From Streptomyces natalensis ATCC 27448 (GTDB taxonomy: Bacteria; Actinomycetota; Actinomycetes; Streptomycetales; Streptomycetaceae): a stretch of 64,000 bases of DNA. Each line of letters opens with the position of its first letter. Within the stretch, counting starts at the first letter, position 1. The stretch covers positions 124,001 to 188,000 of the forward strand of contig NZ_JRKI01000009.1 in assembly GCF_000935125.1 (NCBI RefSeq), in the 5' to 3' direction. The notes under the pieces were generated by a model. That model was not told the origin of the DNA. It did not search any database and saw nothing but the letters and a program-made list of their open reading frames with translations. Made by a program: the position numbers and the translations under genes. Below, one piece after another: positions 18,611 through 26,384 of this stretch.

Positions 18611-19063
18611 TCACGCGGCGCAGAACTCGTTGCCTTCCGGGTCCTGCATGATCCACCAGTGGCCGGCTGGCCCCTTGTTCACCTCAGAGACGCGGGTCGC
18701 GCCTAGGGCCTCCAGCCGTGTCACCAGGGCGTCGAGGCCGCCGGACTCGCTGTGGACGTCGAGGTGTAGGCGGTTTTTGCCGGTCTTGCTGTCGGGGACG
18801 TCTTGGAAGAGCAGGCGTCGCCCGCGGCCGATGCCGCTTATGGGGTCGAACGGATCCTCGGGATGGCGGATGGCCGCGTAGCCACGGAAGGTCTTGCGGC
18901 CGCGGTGCTCGGCGACTGCTTCCTCGCCTAGGTGGCCGGCCGCCAGCAGCTGATCGATGAGCACGCTGGGGTCTTCCACCTCGTACTGCAGGGCTGCGGC
19001 CCAGAAGTCCGCGAGGGCGGGTGCGTTCGTGCTGTCGACGACCAGTTTCCAGTTCAAAGCCAT
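18611..19063 (-). CDS. VOC superfamily (glyoxalase/bleomycin-resistance-like) protein
   Basis: A 150-aa protein of the vicinal-oxygen-chelate fold. It starts MALNWKLVVDSTNAPALADFWAAAL, the usual first beta-alpha unit, and ends with WWIMQDPEGNEFCA, the conserved final strand with metal-ligand Glu. Two babab modules are expected in this length, with LHLDVHSE as the second metal-ligand strand. Substrate is unknown; relatives include antibiotic-binding proteins and dioxygenase-like enzymes. It is divergent from a CGNR regulator, and both start codons lie in one palindrome, so the CGNR protein very likely controls it. The start at 19063 matches the conserved family start; only about 20 bp separate the two starts. 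Confidence 0.75.
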   Translation of the reverse strand: MALNWKLVVDSTNAPALADFWAAALQYEVEDPSVLIDQLLAAGHLGEEAVAEHRGRKTFRGYAAIRHPEDPFDPISGIGRGRRLLFQDVPDSKTGKNRLHLDVHSESGGLDALVTRLEALGATRVSEVNKGPAGHWWIMQDPEGNEFCAA

Positions 19064-19088
19064 GTAACCGGTTATATTAGTTACATGG
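19060..19088. promoter_or_regulatory. palindromic operator covering both divergent start codons
   Basis: CCATGTAAC (19060-19068) and GTTACATGG (19080-19088) form a perfect 9-bp inverted repeat with an 11-bp spacer; a second 10-bp palindrome TAACCGGTTA (19065-19074) overlaps it. Both ATG codons (19063 minus, 19085 plus) lie inside the arms. With about 20 bp between starts the transcripts may be leaderless or one promoter may lie within a coding region. Confidence 0.7.
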
Positions 19089-19687
19089 ACTCCGCCGCAA
19101 ACCGAGGGCTCGTACTGCGCTCCCACACCGGCGCCGCCTACCGGTTCGACCCCGGCGCCCTGTGCCTGGAACTGCTCCCCACCGGAGGCCCTGGCCCCTT
19201 CAGTCGGTACGAGGTACTCCACGAACCCGCCGACCTGGCCACCTGGGCCGAGCGGTCACGCCTCACCCCAACCCCCGACCTACGGATCACCGACGGCGAG
19301 GTGGCCGACGCGCGCCGACTGCGCAACGCCCTGTTCCGGGCAGCCGCCGCCCGCACCCGCAACGAACCGCCCACGCCCAGCGATCTGGACGTGATCAACG
19401 ACGCGGCCGCGCATGCACCACTGGCGCCCGCCATCAAAACGGACGGAACGCGGCACTGGGCCGGCACCGGCGATGGCACCCAGCTGCTCGCCACCATCGC
19501 GCGCGACGCCGTGGACCTCCTCACCGGCCCCCTCGCTCCTCGTATCCGGGTGTGCGCGGCCGAGGACTGCCACCTGATCTACGTCGACACCTCGCGCCCC
19601 GGCCGTCGCCGCTGGTGCTCCATGGAGCACTGCGGCAACCGCCACAAAGTCCGCGCCCTGCGCACCCGTCGCTTCGAGGAAGGATGA
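19085..19687 (+). CDS. CGNR zinc-finger (ABATE domain) regulator
   Basis: A 200-aa protein with an N-terminal ABATE (DUF1470-type) domain and a C-terminal CGNR zinc finger: CAAEDCHLIYVDTSRPGRRR then WCSMEHCGNRHKVRALRTR, with four Cys for zinc. CGNR proteins are thought to be DNA-binding regulators; the ABATE part may sense a small stress-related ligand. Shared operator and divergence suggest it represses itself, the VOC gene, or both. Its TGA overlaps the ATG of the next gene (ATGA at 19684), so the SRPBCC protein is co-translated. Confidence 0.85.
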   Translation: MDSAANRGLVLRSHTGAAYRFDPGALCLELLPTGGPGPFSRYEVLHEPADLATWAERSRLTPTPDLRITDGEVADARRLRNALFRAAAARTRNEPPTPSDLDVINDAAAHAPLAPAIKTDGTRHWAGTGDGTQLLATIARDAVDLLTGPLAPRIRVCAAEDCHLIYVDTSRPGRRRWCSMEHCGNRHKVRALRTRRFEEG

Positions 19688-20085
19688 CCGCGATGCCCAC
19701 CGGACTCACCAAGGACGCCGGCTGGCAGATCGGCGTCTCCCGCACCCTGCCCCACCCCCCGTCCGTCGTCTGGGACTTCATCAGTGGGCCCGAAGGGCTC
19801 GCGCTCTGGCTCGGCCCTGGTGCCACCCTCACCCCCGAGCGCGGCACCCCCTACCGGACGACCACCGGCGCGGCGGGCGAAGTACGCGGCTACCGGCCGG
19901 GCGACCGGATCCGCGTCACCCACGACACCACCACCGTCCAGGTCGCTCTCCGCCCCACCGCCGACGGGGACAGAACCATGCTGCGGTTCCACCAAGAACA
20001 CCTGGCCAACGCCGACGAACGTGAACGGCAACGGGCCCACTGGCAACAGGTCATGGACAAGGTGGTCACTGCCCTCGACCAGTAG
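19684..20085 (+). CDS. SRPBCC/AHSA1-type ligand-binding protein
   Basis: A 133-aa protein with the START/AHSA1 helix-grip fold: VSRTLPHPPSVVWDFISGPEGLALWLG near the start (WxFxxxPxxLxxWLG is the family block), GEVRGYRPGDRIRVTH in the middle, and RTMLRFHQEHLANADERERQRAHW before the long C-terminal helix. These proteins bind hydrophobic ligands; no catalytic residues can be assigned. Start overlaps the CGNR stop (ATGA), so it belongs to a three-gene unit with the CGNR and VOC proteins, a plausible small detoxification module carried by the island. Confidence 0.8.
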   Translation: MTAMPTGLTKDAGWQIGVSRTLPHPPSVVWDFISGPEGLALWLGPGATLTPERGTPYRTTTGAAGEVRGYRPGDRIRVTHDTTTVQVALRPTADGDRTMLRFHQEHLANADERERQRAHWQQVMDKVVTALDQ

Positions 20086-20265
20086 CCCGCCACACCACCC
20101 ACGCCCACCGGCCCGGGCACCCGTCGAGACCGGGGTGCCGCTGGCTCGCTGCTCGTGCCCGGAGCTGGCCCGCGAGGCATCGCCGCTTCGTGTCGGCCTC
20201 CACCTTGCGCCGCTCGCCGGCCCAGGGCGCGCTCAAAGCCTGGCAGCACCGCTCCTGGATCTTCA

Positions 20266-20419
20266 TCACCGACTCCGAGCCTTCGAAGACCGCTACAACG
20301 CCACGGCACAGCCGTTCCAGCGGAAGTTCACCACCTCCGACCTGAACGTTCTGCTTGCCAGGCTCGACCGGCACACCGCTGACCGTCAGGAAGAATCCTC
20401 CGTCGCACTGACAGCATGA
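20266..20419 (+). pseudogene. 3' fragment of an IS630-type transposase
   Basis: The frame reads HRLRAFEDRYNATAQPFQ followed by RKFTTSDLNVLLARLDRH, the end of the DDE domain of IS630-family transposases, where the R-Y-N-x-T-A-x-P-F block precedes the last strand. Upstream sequence to 20086 is only broken frame, so about 80 percent of the gene is missing. Confidence 0.55.
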
Positions 20420-20731
20420 TCAACCCTCGAAGGACCTCCAGAGGCGACCACTTAGAAGCCATCCGCATTCCGATCGGTGGAGTTGCCGGTCGAACAGGGT
20501 TACTGCTCGGGTGCTCGCGACGGGGGCGGTGCATGAAGGCAGGACCTCCTGGTAGCTCGGCGATGTGAGTCAGGTCGAGCTTCCGGAGGCCCGTTGCCAC
20601 AGTCTTGCGTGAGCGTGTCCGTACGGGTGCTCTGACCGCATAGGTCTCGCGCGAGGGGTCAACTGCCTTCGATGAAGGGGTCGTTGCCATACTAGATCCG
20701 CACGCGTCGGCACGGGATTGGAGCACTGAGT
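20420..20731. other. non-coding stretch with diverged IS 5' end
   Basis: From 20454 (AGAAGCCATCCGCATTCCGA) to about 20640 the sequence runs parallel, with many changes, to the left 170 bp of the complete IS at 22976: both contain a GGTCGAAC/GTTCGAAC block, a TGAAGGCAG block and a GCCRCAGTCTTGCGTGAG block in the same order. No gene is visible. The 3' part probably holds the promoter of the next gene. Confidence 0.45.
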
Positions 20732-21163
20732 ATGGTCCGCACTGTGGTCCCCATGGCGTTGACGATTGTCCTCGTGGCAATTGGCCTGTTGCACTTCATC
20801 TGGGCGTTCTCCCCCTGGCCGATGAGCGATGCGGTGACGTTTTCCAGGACGATTGGTGGCGTCGATGATGACAAGATGCCGCCGGCACCGAGCACCGTTC
20901 TGGTGGGCCTGGCACTGATCGGTGGCGCTGCGCTCACCCTTATGGTCAATGAGTCCATCCCGGGGATCGGCCCGGGCTGGCTGCGGTTGGTGGGCATGTA
21001 CGGCCTGACGGTCGTTCTGCTCGCCCGCGGCCTGGGCGGATACTTCATGAACTCCGGAGCCGCCATCGAATTCCAGCGGCTGAACACCTTCCTGTACTCA
21101 CCGTTGTGTGTGGCACTCGGCGTCCTGAGTGGAATTGTTGCGGTAGCCGCGAGCAGGCGTTAA
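20732..21163 (+). CDS. DUF3995-type four-helix membrane protein
   Basis: A 143-aa integral membrane protein with four predicted helices: MALTIVLVAIGLLHFIWAF, VLVGLALIGGAALTLMV, LRLVGMYGLTVVLLARGLGGYF and LYSPLCVALGVLSGIVAVAA. The order, the R-G-x-x-G-Y in helix 3 and the LYSPLC start of helix 4 resemble DUF3995 proteins. The function of the family is unknown. Codon choice is less GC-extreme than in the core, in line with the island. The ATG at 20732 or 20753 could be used. Confidence 0.65.
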   Translation: MVRTVVPMALTIVLVAIGLLHFIWAFSPWPMSDAVTFSRTIGGVDDDKMPPAPSTVLVGLALIGGAALTLMVNESIPGIGPGWLRLVGMYGLTVVLLARGLGGYFMNSGAAIEFQRLNTFLYSPLCVALGVLSGIVAVAASRR

Positions 21164-21315
21164 GGGTTGTCCCGTAACTGATCTCCGATGAGTGACTCCG
21201 AGTCTTTGCTGACCGTCAACCGCCGATGCGATCAACGGATGGCTCCCCCATGTGGGGGATCGTGATCGTCCGCGCGGCTGACGCCCTGTCGCCGAGGCTC
21301 GGCGATGGTGGAGTC

Positions 21316-21843
21316 ATGCCGATCCACCTTTCTCTGGGCGACACCGAACGTCCGGTTCCGCGTTGGGCGCTCCAGCTCGCGAAGGCCCTTCCGTTCATCC
21401 TCCTGCCGCACTGCCTGTGGCGGCTGCCGTTCGCCTTCGACTTCTCGATGGGAACGGTGGATCCGTCGGCACCGTCCATGCAATGGTGGGCCCCGGCCTA
21501 CGTGTTCGGGCTGAGCGTGCTCACAGAGGCACTGGCGCTGCTCTGTACCGGCCTGGTCAGCGGGTGGGGCGAGAAAGTCCCGGACTGGGTGCCGCTGATC
21601 GGCAGTCGGCGGGTCGCGCCGCTCGCCGCAATCATTCCGGCGACCTTGGGCGGACTGGGCCTGATCGCACTGTGGGACCCCATGCCCCTCGCCTGGTTCG
21701 GTCTGCTGGGCTTCCACGAGGTCGCCTTCAGCAACGGCTGGTGGATGCTCTTGGCACGTGTGTGCATCAGCCCGGTGATGCTGTGGGGCCCGATCGTGCT
21801 CGCCCTTACCTACGCTTACTACCGACGTCGCCGAGCTGTCTGA
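21316..21843 (+). CDS. membrane protein of unknown function
   Basis: A 175-aa hydrophobic protein with four likely helices: LQLAKALPFILLPHCLWRL, AYVFGLSVLTEALALLCTGL, VAPLAAIIPATLGGLGLIAL and a last helix ending with YYRRRRAV. The ATG at 21316 has GGTGGAG upstream; an in-frame upstream GTG-type extension to 21226 would add a non-hydrophobic segment and is less likely. Trp-rich loops are notable. No family is recognised. It follows the DUF3995 gene on the same strand with a 150-bp gap that starts with GGGTTGTCCCGTAAC, an IS-end-like string. Confidence 0.6.
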   Translation: MPIHLSLGDTERPVPRWALQLAKALPFILLPHCLWRLPFAFDFSMGTVDPSAPSMQWWAPAYVFGLSVLTEALALLCTGLVSGWGEKVPDWVPLIGSRRVAPLAAIIPATLGGLGLIALWDPMPLAWFGLLGFHEVAFSNGWWMLLARVCISPVMLWGPIVLALTYAYYRRRRAV

Positions 21844-21888
21844 CTCCCGCGGGCCAGGCCAGGTCGGTGTGGATGCGATGACCTCGAC

Positions 21889-22417
21889 GTGGCTGGTGTG
21901 ATCACGGCGTCGGCCGTCCGGGATGGCCCCGTTCACCGGGTTGAGCCCACGTGCCTTCGGGAAGTGGTGACGGTTCTGCGGCGCGAGGGTGCGGATGCGG
22001 TCCGCAAGGGCCGGCTTTGGAGTCTTCCGCTGGAGGACCGGGCGTTGCTAGTAGCGGCTTACTGGTGCACGAATTTGACGACGAGGCAGCTCGCCCCGCT
22101 GTTCGGGGTGTCCAAGTCACGGCGGACCGGATCATCGACCACCTCGGGCAGATGCTTGCGCTCCAGCCCCGCAAGAGGTTCGCCAAGGACATTGTGCTCA
22201 TCGTGGATGGCACCTGGTCCCCACCCGCGACCACACCATCGCCGCGCAGTCGAAGAACTATCGGTACTCCACCAACCACCAGGTCGTCATCGACGCCGAC
22301 ACCTGCGAGGTCGTCGTGGTCGGCCGACCGCTCGCAGGGAACCGCAACGACTGCAAGGTAGGCATGTATCGAAGGTCCCGCCCGGCACGCCCGCTGCTGC
22401 ATTGTCGGGTTATTTGA
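21889..22417 (+). pseudogene. IS5-family DDE transposase, multiply frameshifted
   Basis: Three consecutive frames spell a HTH-plus-DDE transposase: LEDRALLVAAYWCTNLTTRQ with LAPLFGVSKS in the first; ADRIIDHLGQMLALQPRKR and FAKDIVLIVDGTW (first catalytic Asp) in the second; DHTIAAQSKNYRYSTNHQ and VVIDADTCEVVVVGRPLAG in the third. At least two frameshifts and loss of the C-terminal Asp/Glu region make it inactive. Confidence 0.7.
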
Positions 22418-22505
22418 GTACGCCCGGTACGAGGACGCCCCTCCGCCTTGCGACCTAGTTCCGCCGCCGGATGTGACCGGGCGCCTCATGCCATAGCCTC
22501 CCCGC

Positions 22506-22976
22506 ATGACGGCAGTTGACTCTCACCCCAGCGGCCCCCGCAGTCCGGAGCAGCGCAAGCGCGAGGCGCTTGAACGGCTCGCGCGGGACGACGACGTATG
22601 GGCCGCCACGGCCGACGCCACCGGCGAGCCGTGCCTCGTTCCGCTGGCCTTCTGGTGGGACGGCGAGGCGGTGTGGCTGTCCACCCGCGACACCAACCCG
22701 ACCGGGCGCAACCTGTGTGCCTCGGGTCGGATCCGGCTCAGCTTCGGCCACAGCCGGGACGTGGTCCTGGTCCACGGCACCGCACGCATGCTGACCCGAG
22801 AGGAGCTCCCGGCCGAGGTGGGCGACGCCTTCGCCGCCAAGGATGGCTGGGACCCTCGCAAGGACCACCCCTCGTACGTCTTCTTCCAGGTCACCCCGCA
22901 GGTGCTGCAGGCGTGGGGCACGGTTCCCGAGATGGCCGGACGGACCCTGATGCGCGACGGGAAGTGGTTGGTCTAA
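22506..22976 (+). CDS. pyridoxamine-phosphate-oxidase-like flavin/F420-binding protein
   Basis: A 156-aa split-beta-barrel protein. LARDDDVWAATADATGEPCLVPLAFWWDG is the typical start of F420- or FMN-dependent PNPOx-like enzymes, followed by GRNLCASGRIRLSFGHSRD and the C-terminal YVFFQVTPQVLQAWG. In actinobacteria this group is commonly F420-linked. The reaction is unknown. Its TAA stop is partly supplied by the IS inserted immediately downstream at 22976; without the IS the codon would have been TAG. It is convergent with the bacteriocin cluster's last gene. Confidence 0.75.
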   Translation: MTAVDSHPSGPRSPEQRKREALERLARDDDVWAATADATGEPCLVPLAFWWDGEAVWLSTRDTNPTGRNLCASGRIRLSFGHSRDVVLVHGTARMLTREELPAEVGDAFAAKDGWDPRKDHPSYVFFQVTPQVLQAWGTVPEMAGRTLMRDGKWLV

Positions 22977-23244
22977 GAAGGCTTCGCTGATCGGTCACCC
23001 GGGTTGTCAGTTCGAACGAGGTTTTCCTGATCGGGTGATCGCGGCAGCTTCGACGCGTGAAGGCAGAATCCCTCGGTAATTCGGGGTTGCGAAGCCATCC
23101 GAGCACCGGGAGTCCCTGTTGCCGCAGTCTTGCGTGAGTGCGCCTGCCGCGTCCGACTACCGCGTGTCGCCATGTGATTGCCTCGCGCACCGGTTCGGAA
23201 ATGCCGCGGATCGTCCGGTCCGGACACCGTGCTATGGCTCCGAC

Positions 23245-24068
23245 ATGACCGAGGCTGAGTGGCAGGTCATCCGTGCGTCAATGCCGGTGCCGGCCTGGCT
23301 GGAGGGGCGGGGCGGCCGTCCGGAGGGCTACTGCCACCGGCAGGTGATGGACGCGGCCCGCTACGTGGTCGACAACGGGGTGAAGTGGGCGAACCTGCCC
23401 AGGAACTTCCCACCGTTTCGGCGGGTGCACGCCTTCGTCCGCCGCTGGTGCATCACGGGCCTGCTGGCCGAGCTCCACGACCGGCTGCGCGACCGCGTAC
23501 GGGAGAAGGAAGGGCGCTCGCCGGACCCGACAGCAGCGATCATGGATTCGCAGTCTGTGCGGGCGGCATCGAATATCCCGCGCTCGACGTCGGGCTGGGA
23601 CGGCGGGAAGAAGACGGCAGGCCGCAAGCGCCACGTGGTCACGGACTGTCTCGGGCTGGTCCTGGTGGTGCTGGTGACCGCAGCCGACGTCCAGGACCGG
23701 GATGCGGCGGTGGGGCTGCTCGAGCGGTTGCGCGCGCTGTATTCTCGGTCCGTCTCGTCTGGGCGGACGGCGGCTATGCCGGGCGTCTGGTCGACTGGGC
23801 AGCCGAGAAGATCCAGCTCACTCTTGAGATCGTGAAACGCTCCGACGACACACGCGGGTTCACGGTGCTGCCGCGAAGGTGGGTGGTGGAGCGAACGCTG
23901 AGCTGGCTGGTTCGCTCGCGTCGCCTGGTGCGTGACTACGAGACGCTGCCCGCCATGCACGAGACGATGGTGCTGTGGTCCATGACCATGCTGATGAGCG
24001 GCCGCCTATCCGGGCGCCGCCGGGACGCCTTCCTCAGTCGGCCGCCGACACCGGCGGCGGCGCAGTGA
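23245..24068 (+). pseudogene. IS5-family transposase with a frameshift near position 23742
   Basis: Frame 1 from ATG 23245 reads MTEAEWQVIRASMPVPAWL, RYVVDNGVKWANLPRNFPP and DSQSVRAASNIPRSTSGWD (first Asp). After about residue 165 the protein continues in the -1 frame: VRLVWADGGYAGRLVDWA (second Asp) and RRWVVERTLSWLVRSRRL (Glu motif). Joined, these give a full DDE transposase. No slippery heptamer is seen at the joint (CTGTATTCTCGG), so a one-base deletion is more likely than programmed frameshifting. Confidence 0.75.
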
Positions 24069-24510
24069 ACACGTTCGGCCGCAGCTCGGTGGCCCAGCCC
24101 CGCGCGGCCAGCCGCCTGACCCGTGAACGCACCCCCTCGATCCGGGCCGGCGTCATCTCCCAGCCCAGCGCGAGCGCGATCGGCTTGATCCGCAGCCCAC
24201 CGGCCGCGTCCCGCGCGGCCAGGACCTGCATGATCTGCTGGTACTCCGGCGCGAGTACCTCGATGCCGACGCCCTCGGCCCGCTCGGGCACGACCCGGCC
24301 CGCCACCACGGCCCTGGCCTGCCCGACCTCTTCAGCCAACGGCTCGGCCAGCACCTCCGCCACCGTCGCGCGGGCATCGGTCAGCCGCTGAAGTGCGCAT
24401 TCGGCGGCGTCCAGTGCGGCCTGCACACGTTCGGCCTCCTCCCGCAGCTGGGCGACTTCCTCACGGACCTTCTTCTCCCGGGCCTCCAGCAGACCGAGCA
24501 CCGACGGCAT
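24034..24510 (-). CDS. IS-associated coiled-coil/winged-helix protein, unknown function
   Basis: A 158-aa protein starting MPSVLGLLEAREKKVREEV, a long charged coiled coil to about residue 60, then a segment LRIKPIALALGWEMTPARI and IEGVRSRVRRLAARGWA that looks like a winged helix. It lies inside the IS, opposite the transposase, with 35 bp of 3' overlap. Similar coiled-coil genes occur beside Streptomyces transposases, from memory; a role in transposition or regulation is inference. The ATG at 24510 begins the conserved text. Confidence 0.5.
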   Translation of the reverse strand: MPSVLGLLEAREKKVREEVAQLREEAERVQAALDAAECALQRLTDARATVAEVLAEPLAEEVGQARAVVAGRVVPERAEGVGIEVLAPEYQQIMQVLAARDAAGGLRIKPIALALGWEMTPARIEGVRSRVRRLAARGWATELRPNVFTAPPPVSAAD

Positions 24511-24624
24511 TCGCCACCTCCACGAGCGACACGAACATGAACCGCCCGAACTCTCCCGCCACCGAACGCAGTTCATGCCCGTCGGCAAAAACTCAGCGAT
24601 CACGTTCGGAAAGCGGAAGCCTTC

Positions 24625-25386
24625 TTAGGTAACTCTGGTCGTGCGAGAGAGGTACCAGATACTTCCGGACAGGAGCACTGCGCACCAGGCGGCGACGGAG
24701 AGGGCGGCCGGAGCCCAGTGGGCGTCGGAGGCGAGCCGCGTGAGTGCAGAGCCTGGCAGCCATGCAGACACGGCCCAGCCTTGAGCTGCCGCGAAGACGG
24801 TCAGGGCGGACTCGCCCACCAGGATCCACACAAAGAGGACACTGAGCGCGGCCCCGGTACTGCGTAGCAGTAGCCCCGCGGCGGAACCGTAGACCGTGGC
24901 GGCGACCAGCGCCGCCAGTACTCGCAAGGCGACGGATACGCTGCCGAGCCATACCGGACCAGACGTCCAGGCCGAGGTGTCCAGATGGCGAAGGCAGGCC
25001 GCGATCCACGTCGTTGCGACGGTTGCCAGGCAAGTGGTCGCGGCTACGAGTACCGCCAGTACTGCCTGCCCGGCCACCTTCCCCAGGAGGAGCTCGGGCC
25101 GGTCGGGCAGGCGGACGAGCAGATTGCGCCACGTGCCGTATCGGTACTCCTTTGTGAAGGAGTTCGCCGCCACTGCCATGAGGATCAAGCAGATGAACGA
25201 CGTGGCCGTCTGCAGGGGTTTCAGGGGCCCGCTGATTCCTGCCGTGGGGGAGTCGGTGAGAGCGACCAAGGTGGCTGCCGCGATCGCGGCTACCGCGCCC
25301 GTACCGATGAGGAGGGGGATCAGTACGCGGGGGCGTAGGGTCTTCACCCGTTCGCTGCGGTAGGCGTGTACGAGGGCGGTCAGCAC
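24625..25386 (-). CDS. ABC-2 type permease of the bacteriocin cluster (putative immunity/export)
   Basis: A 253-aa membrane protein with six predicted helices starting at LIPLLIGTGAVAAIAAATLV and ending SVAAWCAVLLSGSIWYLS. SFTKEYRYGTWRNLLVRLPDR is the cytoplasmic E-Y-x-x-G-T-x-x motif shared by BcrB/NatB-like ABC-2 permeases, which pair with a separate ATPase. The GTG start overlaps the end of the ATPase gene 25380-26384, so the two form one transporter. In lantibiotic and circular bacteriocin systems such pairs give producer self-protection; that role is inferred. Its stop codon is completed by the flanking IS target TA. Confidence 0.75.
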   Translation of the reverse strand: MLTALVHAYRSERVKTLRPRVLIPLLIGTGAVAAIAAATLVALTDSPTAGISGPLKPLQTATSFICLILMAVAANSFTKEYRYGTWRNLLVRLPDRPELLLGKVAGQAVLAVLVAATTCLATVATTWIAACLRHLDTSAWTSGPVWLGSVSVALRVLAALVAATVYGSAAGLLLRSTGAALSVLFVWILVGESALTVFAAAQGWAVSAWLPGSALTRLASDAHWAPAALSVAAWCAVLLSGSIWYLSRTTRVT

Positions 25387-26384
25387 TGCGATTCCTGACG
25401 GAGGAGGGAAAAGAAGGCTTCTTCGAGCGTGGGGCGTCGCACCGTGAGGTGGGACAGGGTGATGCCGTGGGCAGCCGCGGTACGGTTCAGCTCGCCCGCG
25501 TGCTCGGCTGCGGTATCGACCAGCAGGCGGTCCTCGTGCCGTCGGACGTCGTAGCCTGCCTCTGTGAAGGCGCTGGTGAGAGCGGTGAGCTGGTCCTTCC
25601 GTTCCGGGGCCGCCTCGATGGACGAATGCTGGGAGGCGGCAAGGGCGTTTCGGTCCCCTTGAAACAGCGTGGCGCCCTGGTACAGGAAGACGAAGTGGTC
25701 GCAGATGGCGTCGAGTTCGTTGAGCTGATGGCTGGATATCAGCACAGTGGTGCCGTCGGACGTCAGGCTGCGCAGAAGCTCGCGTAGTTGTGCGGTGCCG
25801 ACCGGGTCGAGGCCGTTGGTGGGCTCGTCCAGGATCAGCAGGCGCGGTTCGGTCAGGAGGGCCACGGCGATGCCGAGTCGCTGGCGCATGCCGAGCGAGT
25901 AAGTAGCAACCGGGCGGTCGGCTTGCTGCTCCATGCCGGTCCGGCTCAGGGCGCGGTGGATGTGGTCATCGCCGAGGCCTGCGAGTTCGGCCAGGACGCG
26001 GAGGTTCTTGCGGCCGGTGAGCTGGGGGTAGAGGGCGGGTTGTTCGATGAGAGCGCCCACCTGGGGAAGGTATCGGGCGGGGTGGTTGAGGGGAGAGCCG
26101 AGTACGGTGCCCGTGCCTGCCTCGGGCTGGTCCAGGCCCAGCAGGAGCCGCATCGTGGTGGTCTTGCCGGAGCCGTTGGGGCCGATCAGAGCCGTGAGCG
26201 ATCCGGCGGGCACGGTGAGGTCGAGCTGGTGCAGGCCAGTGTGGCCGGGATAGGTACGTCGCAGGCCCGCGACGTGCACAGCGGGTTCGGCCGTAGCGTC
26301 GGGCGTGGTGGCCATCGGGGGCGGTGCCGTGACGGACGGAGTTGTCGGAGTCACCTGACGGGCTTGTGGGGTGGTCTGAGTCAT
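25380..26384 (-). CDS. ABC transporter ATPase (BcrA type) of the bacteriocin cluster
   Basis: A 334-aa protein with a flexible Thr/Pro N-terminus of about 33 residues, then an ABC ATPase domain: Walker A GPNGSGKTTT, signature YSLGMRQRLGIA, Walker B LLILDEPTNGLDP, and switch His in LISSHQLNELD. The C-terminal 90 residues form the extension common in BcrA/NatA-like drug-resistance ATPases. It overlaps the next ATPase gene by 4 bp (ATGA) and the permease by 7 bp, so the genes are translationally coupled. Energising export or immunity is the inferred role. Confidence 0.85.
   Translation of the reverse strand: MTQTTPQARQVTPTTPSVTAPPPMATTPDATAEPAVHVAGLRRTYPGHTGLHQLDLTVPAGSLTALIGPNGSGKTTTMRLLLGLDQPEAGTGTVLGSPLNHPARYLPQVGALIEQPALYPQLTGRKNLRVLAELAGLGDDHIHRALSRTGMEQQADRPVATYSLGMRQRLGIAVALLTEPRLLILDEPTNGLDPVGTAQLRELLRSLTSDGTTVLISSHQLNELDAICDHFVFLYQGATLFQGDRNALAASQHSSIEAAPERKDQLTALTSAFTEAGYDVRRHEDRLLVDTAAEHAGELNRTAAAHGITLSHLTVRRPTLEEAFFSLLRQESQC

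Larger units (their letters stand above)
22976..24625 (+). mobile_element. complete IS5-like insertion sequence with TA target duplication
   Basis: Inverted ends AGAAGGCTTC (22976-22985) and GAAGCCTTCT (24616-24625) enclose 1650 bp, flanked by TA on each side (22974-22975 and 24626-24627). It carries a frameshifted transposase on the plus strand and a 158-aa coiled-coil gene on the minus strand whose 3' ends overlap. Size and 2-bp duplication fit the IS5/IS427-type groups. Right-end sequence resembles diverged fragments at 18459 and 20454. Confidence 0.7.

Noticed and set aside
23730-23760. Programmed -1 frameshift in the IS5-type transposase
   Set aside because: No slippery heptamer or obvious downstream structure; a one-base deletion is simpler, though not excluded.
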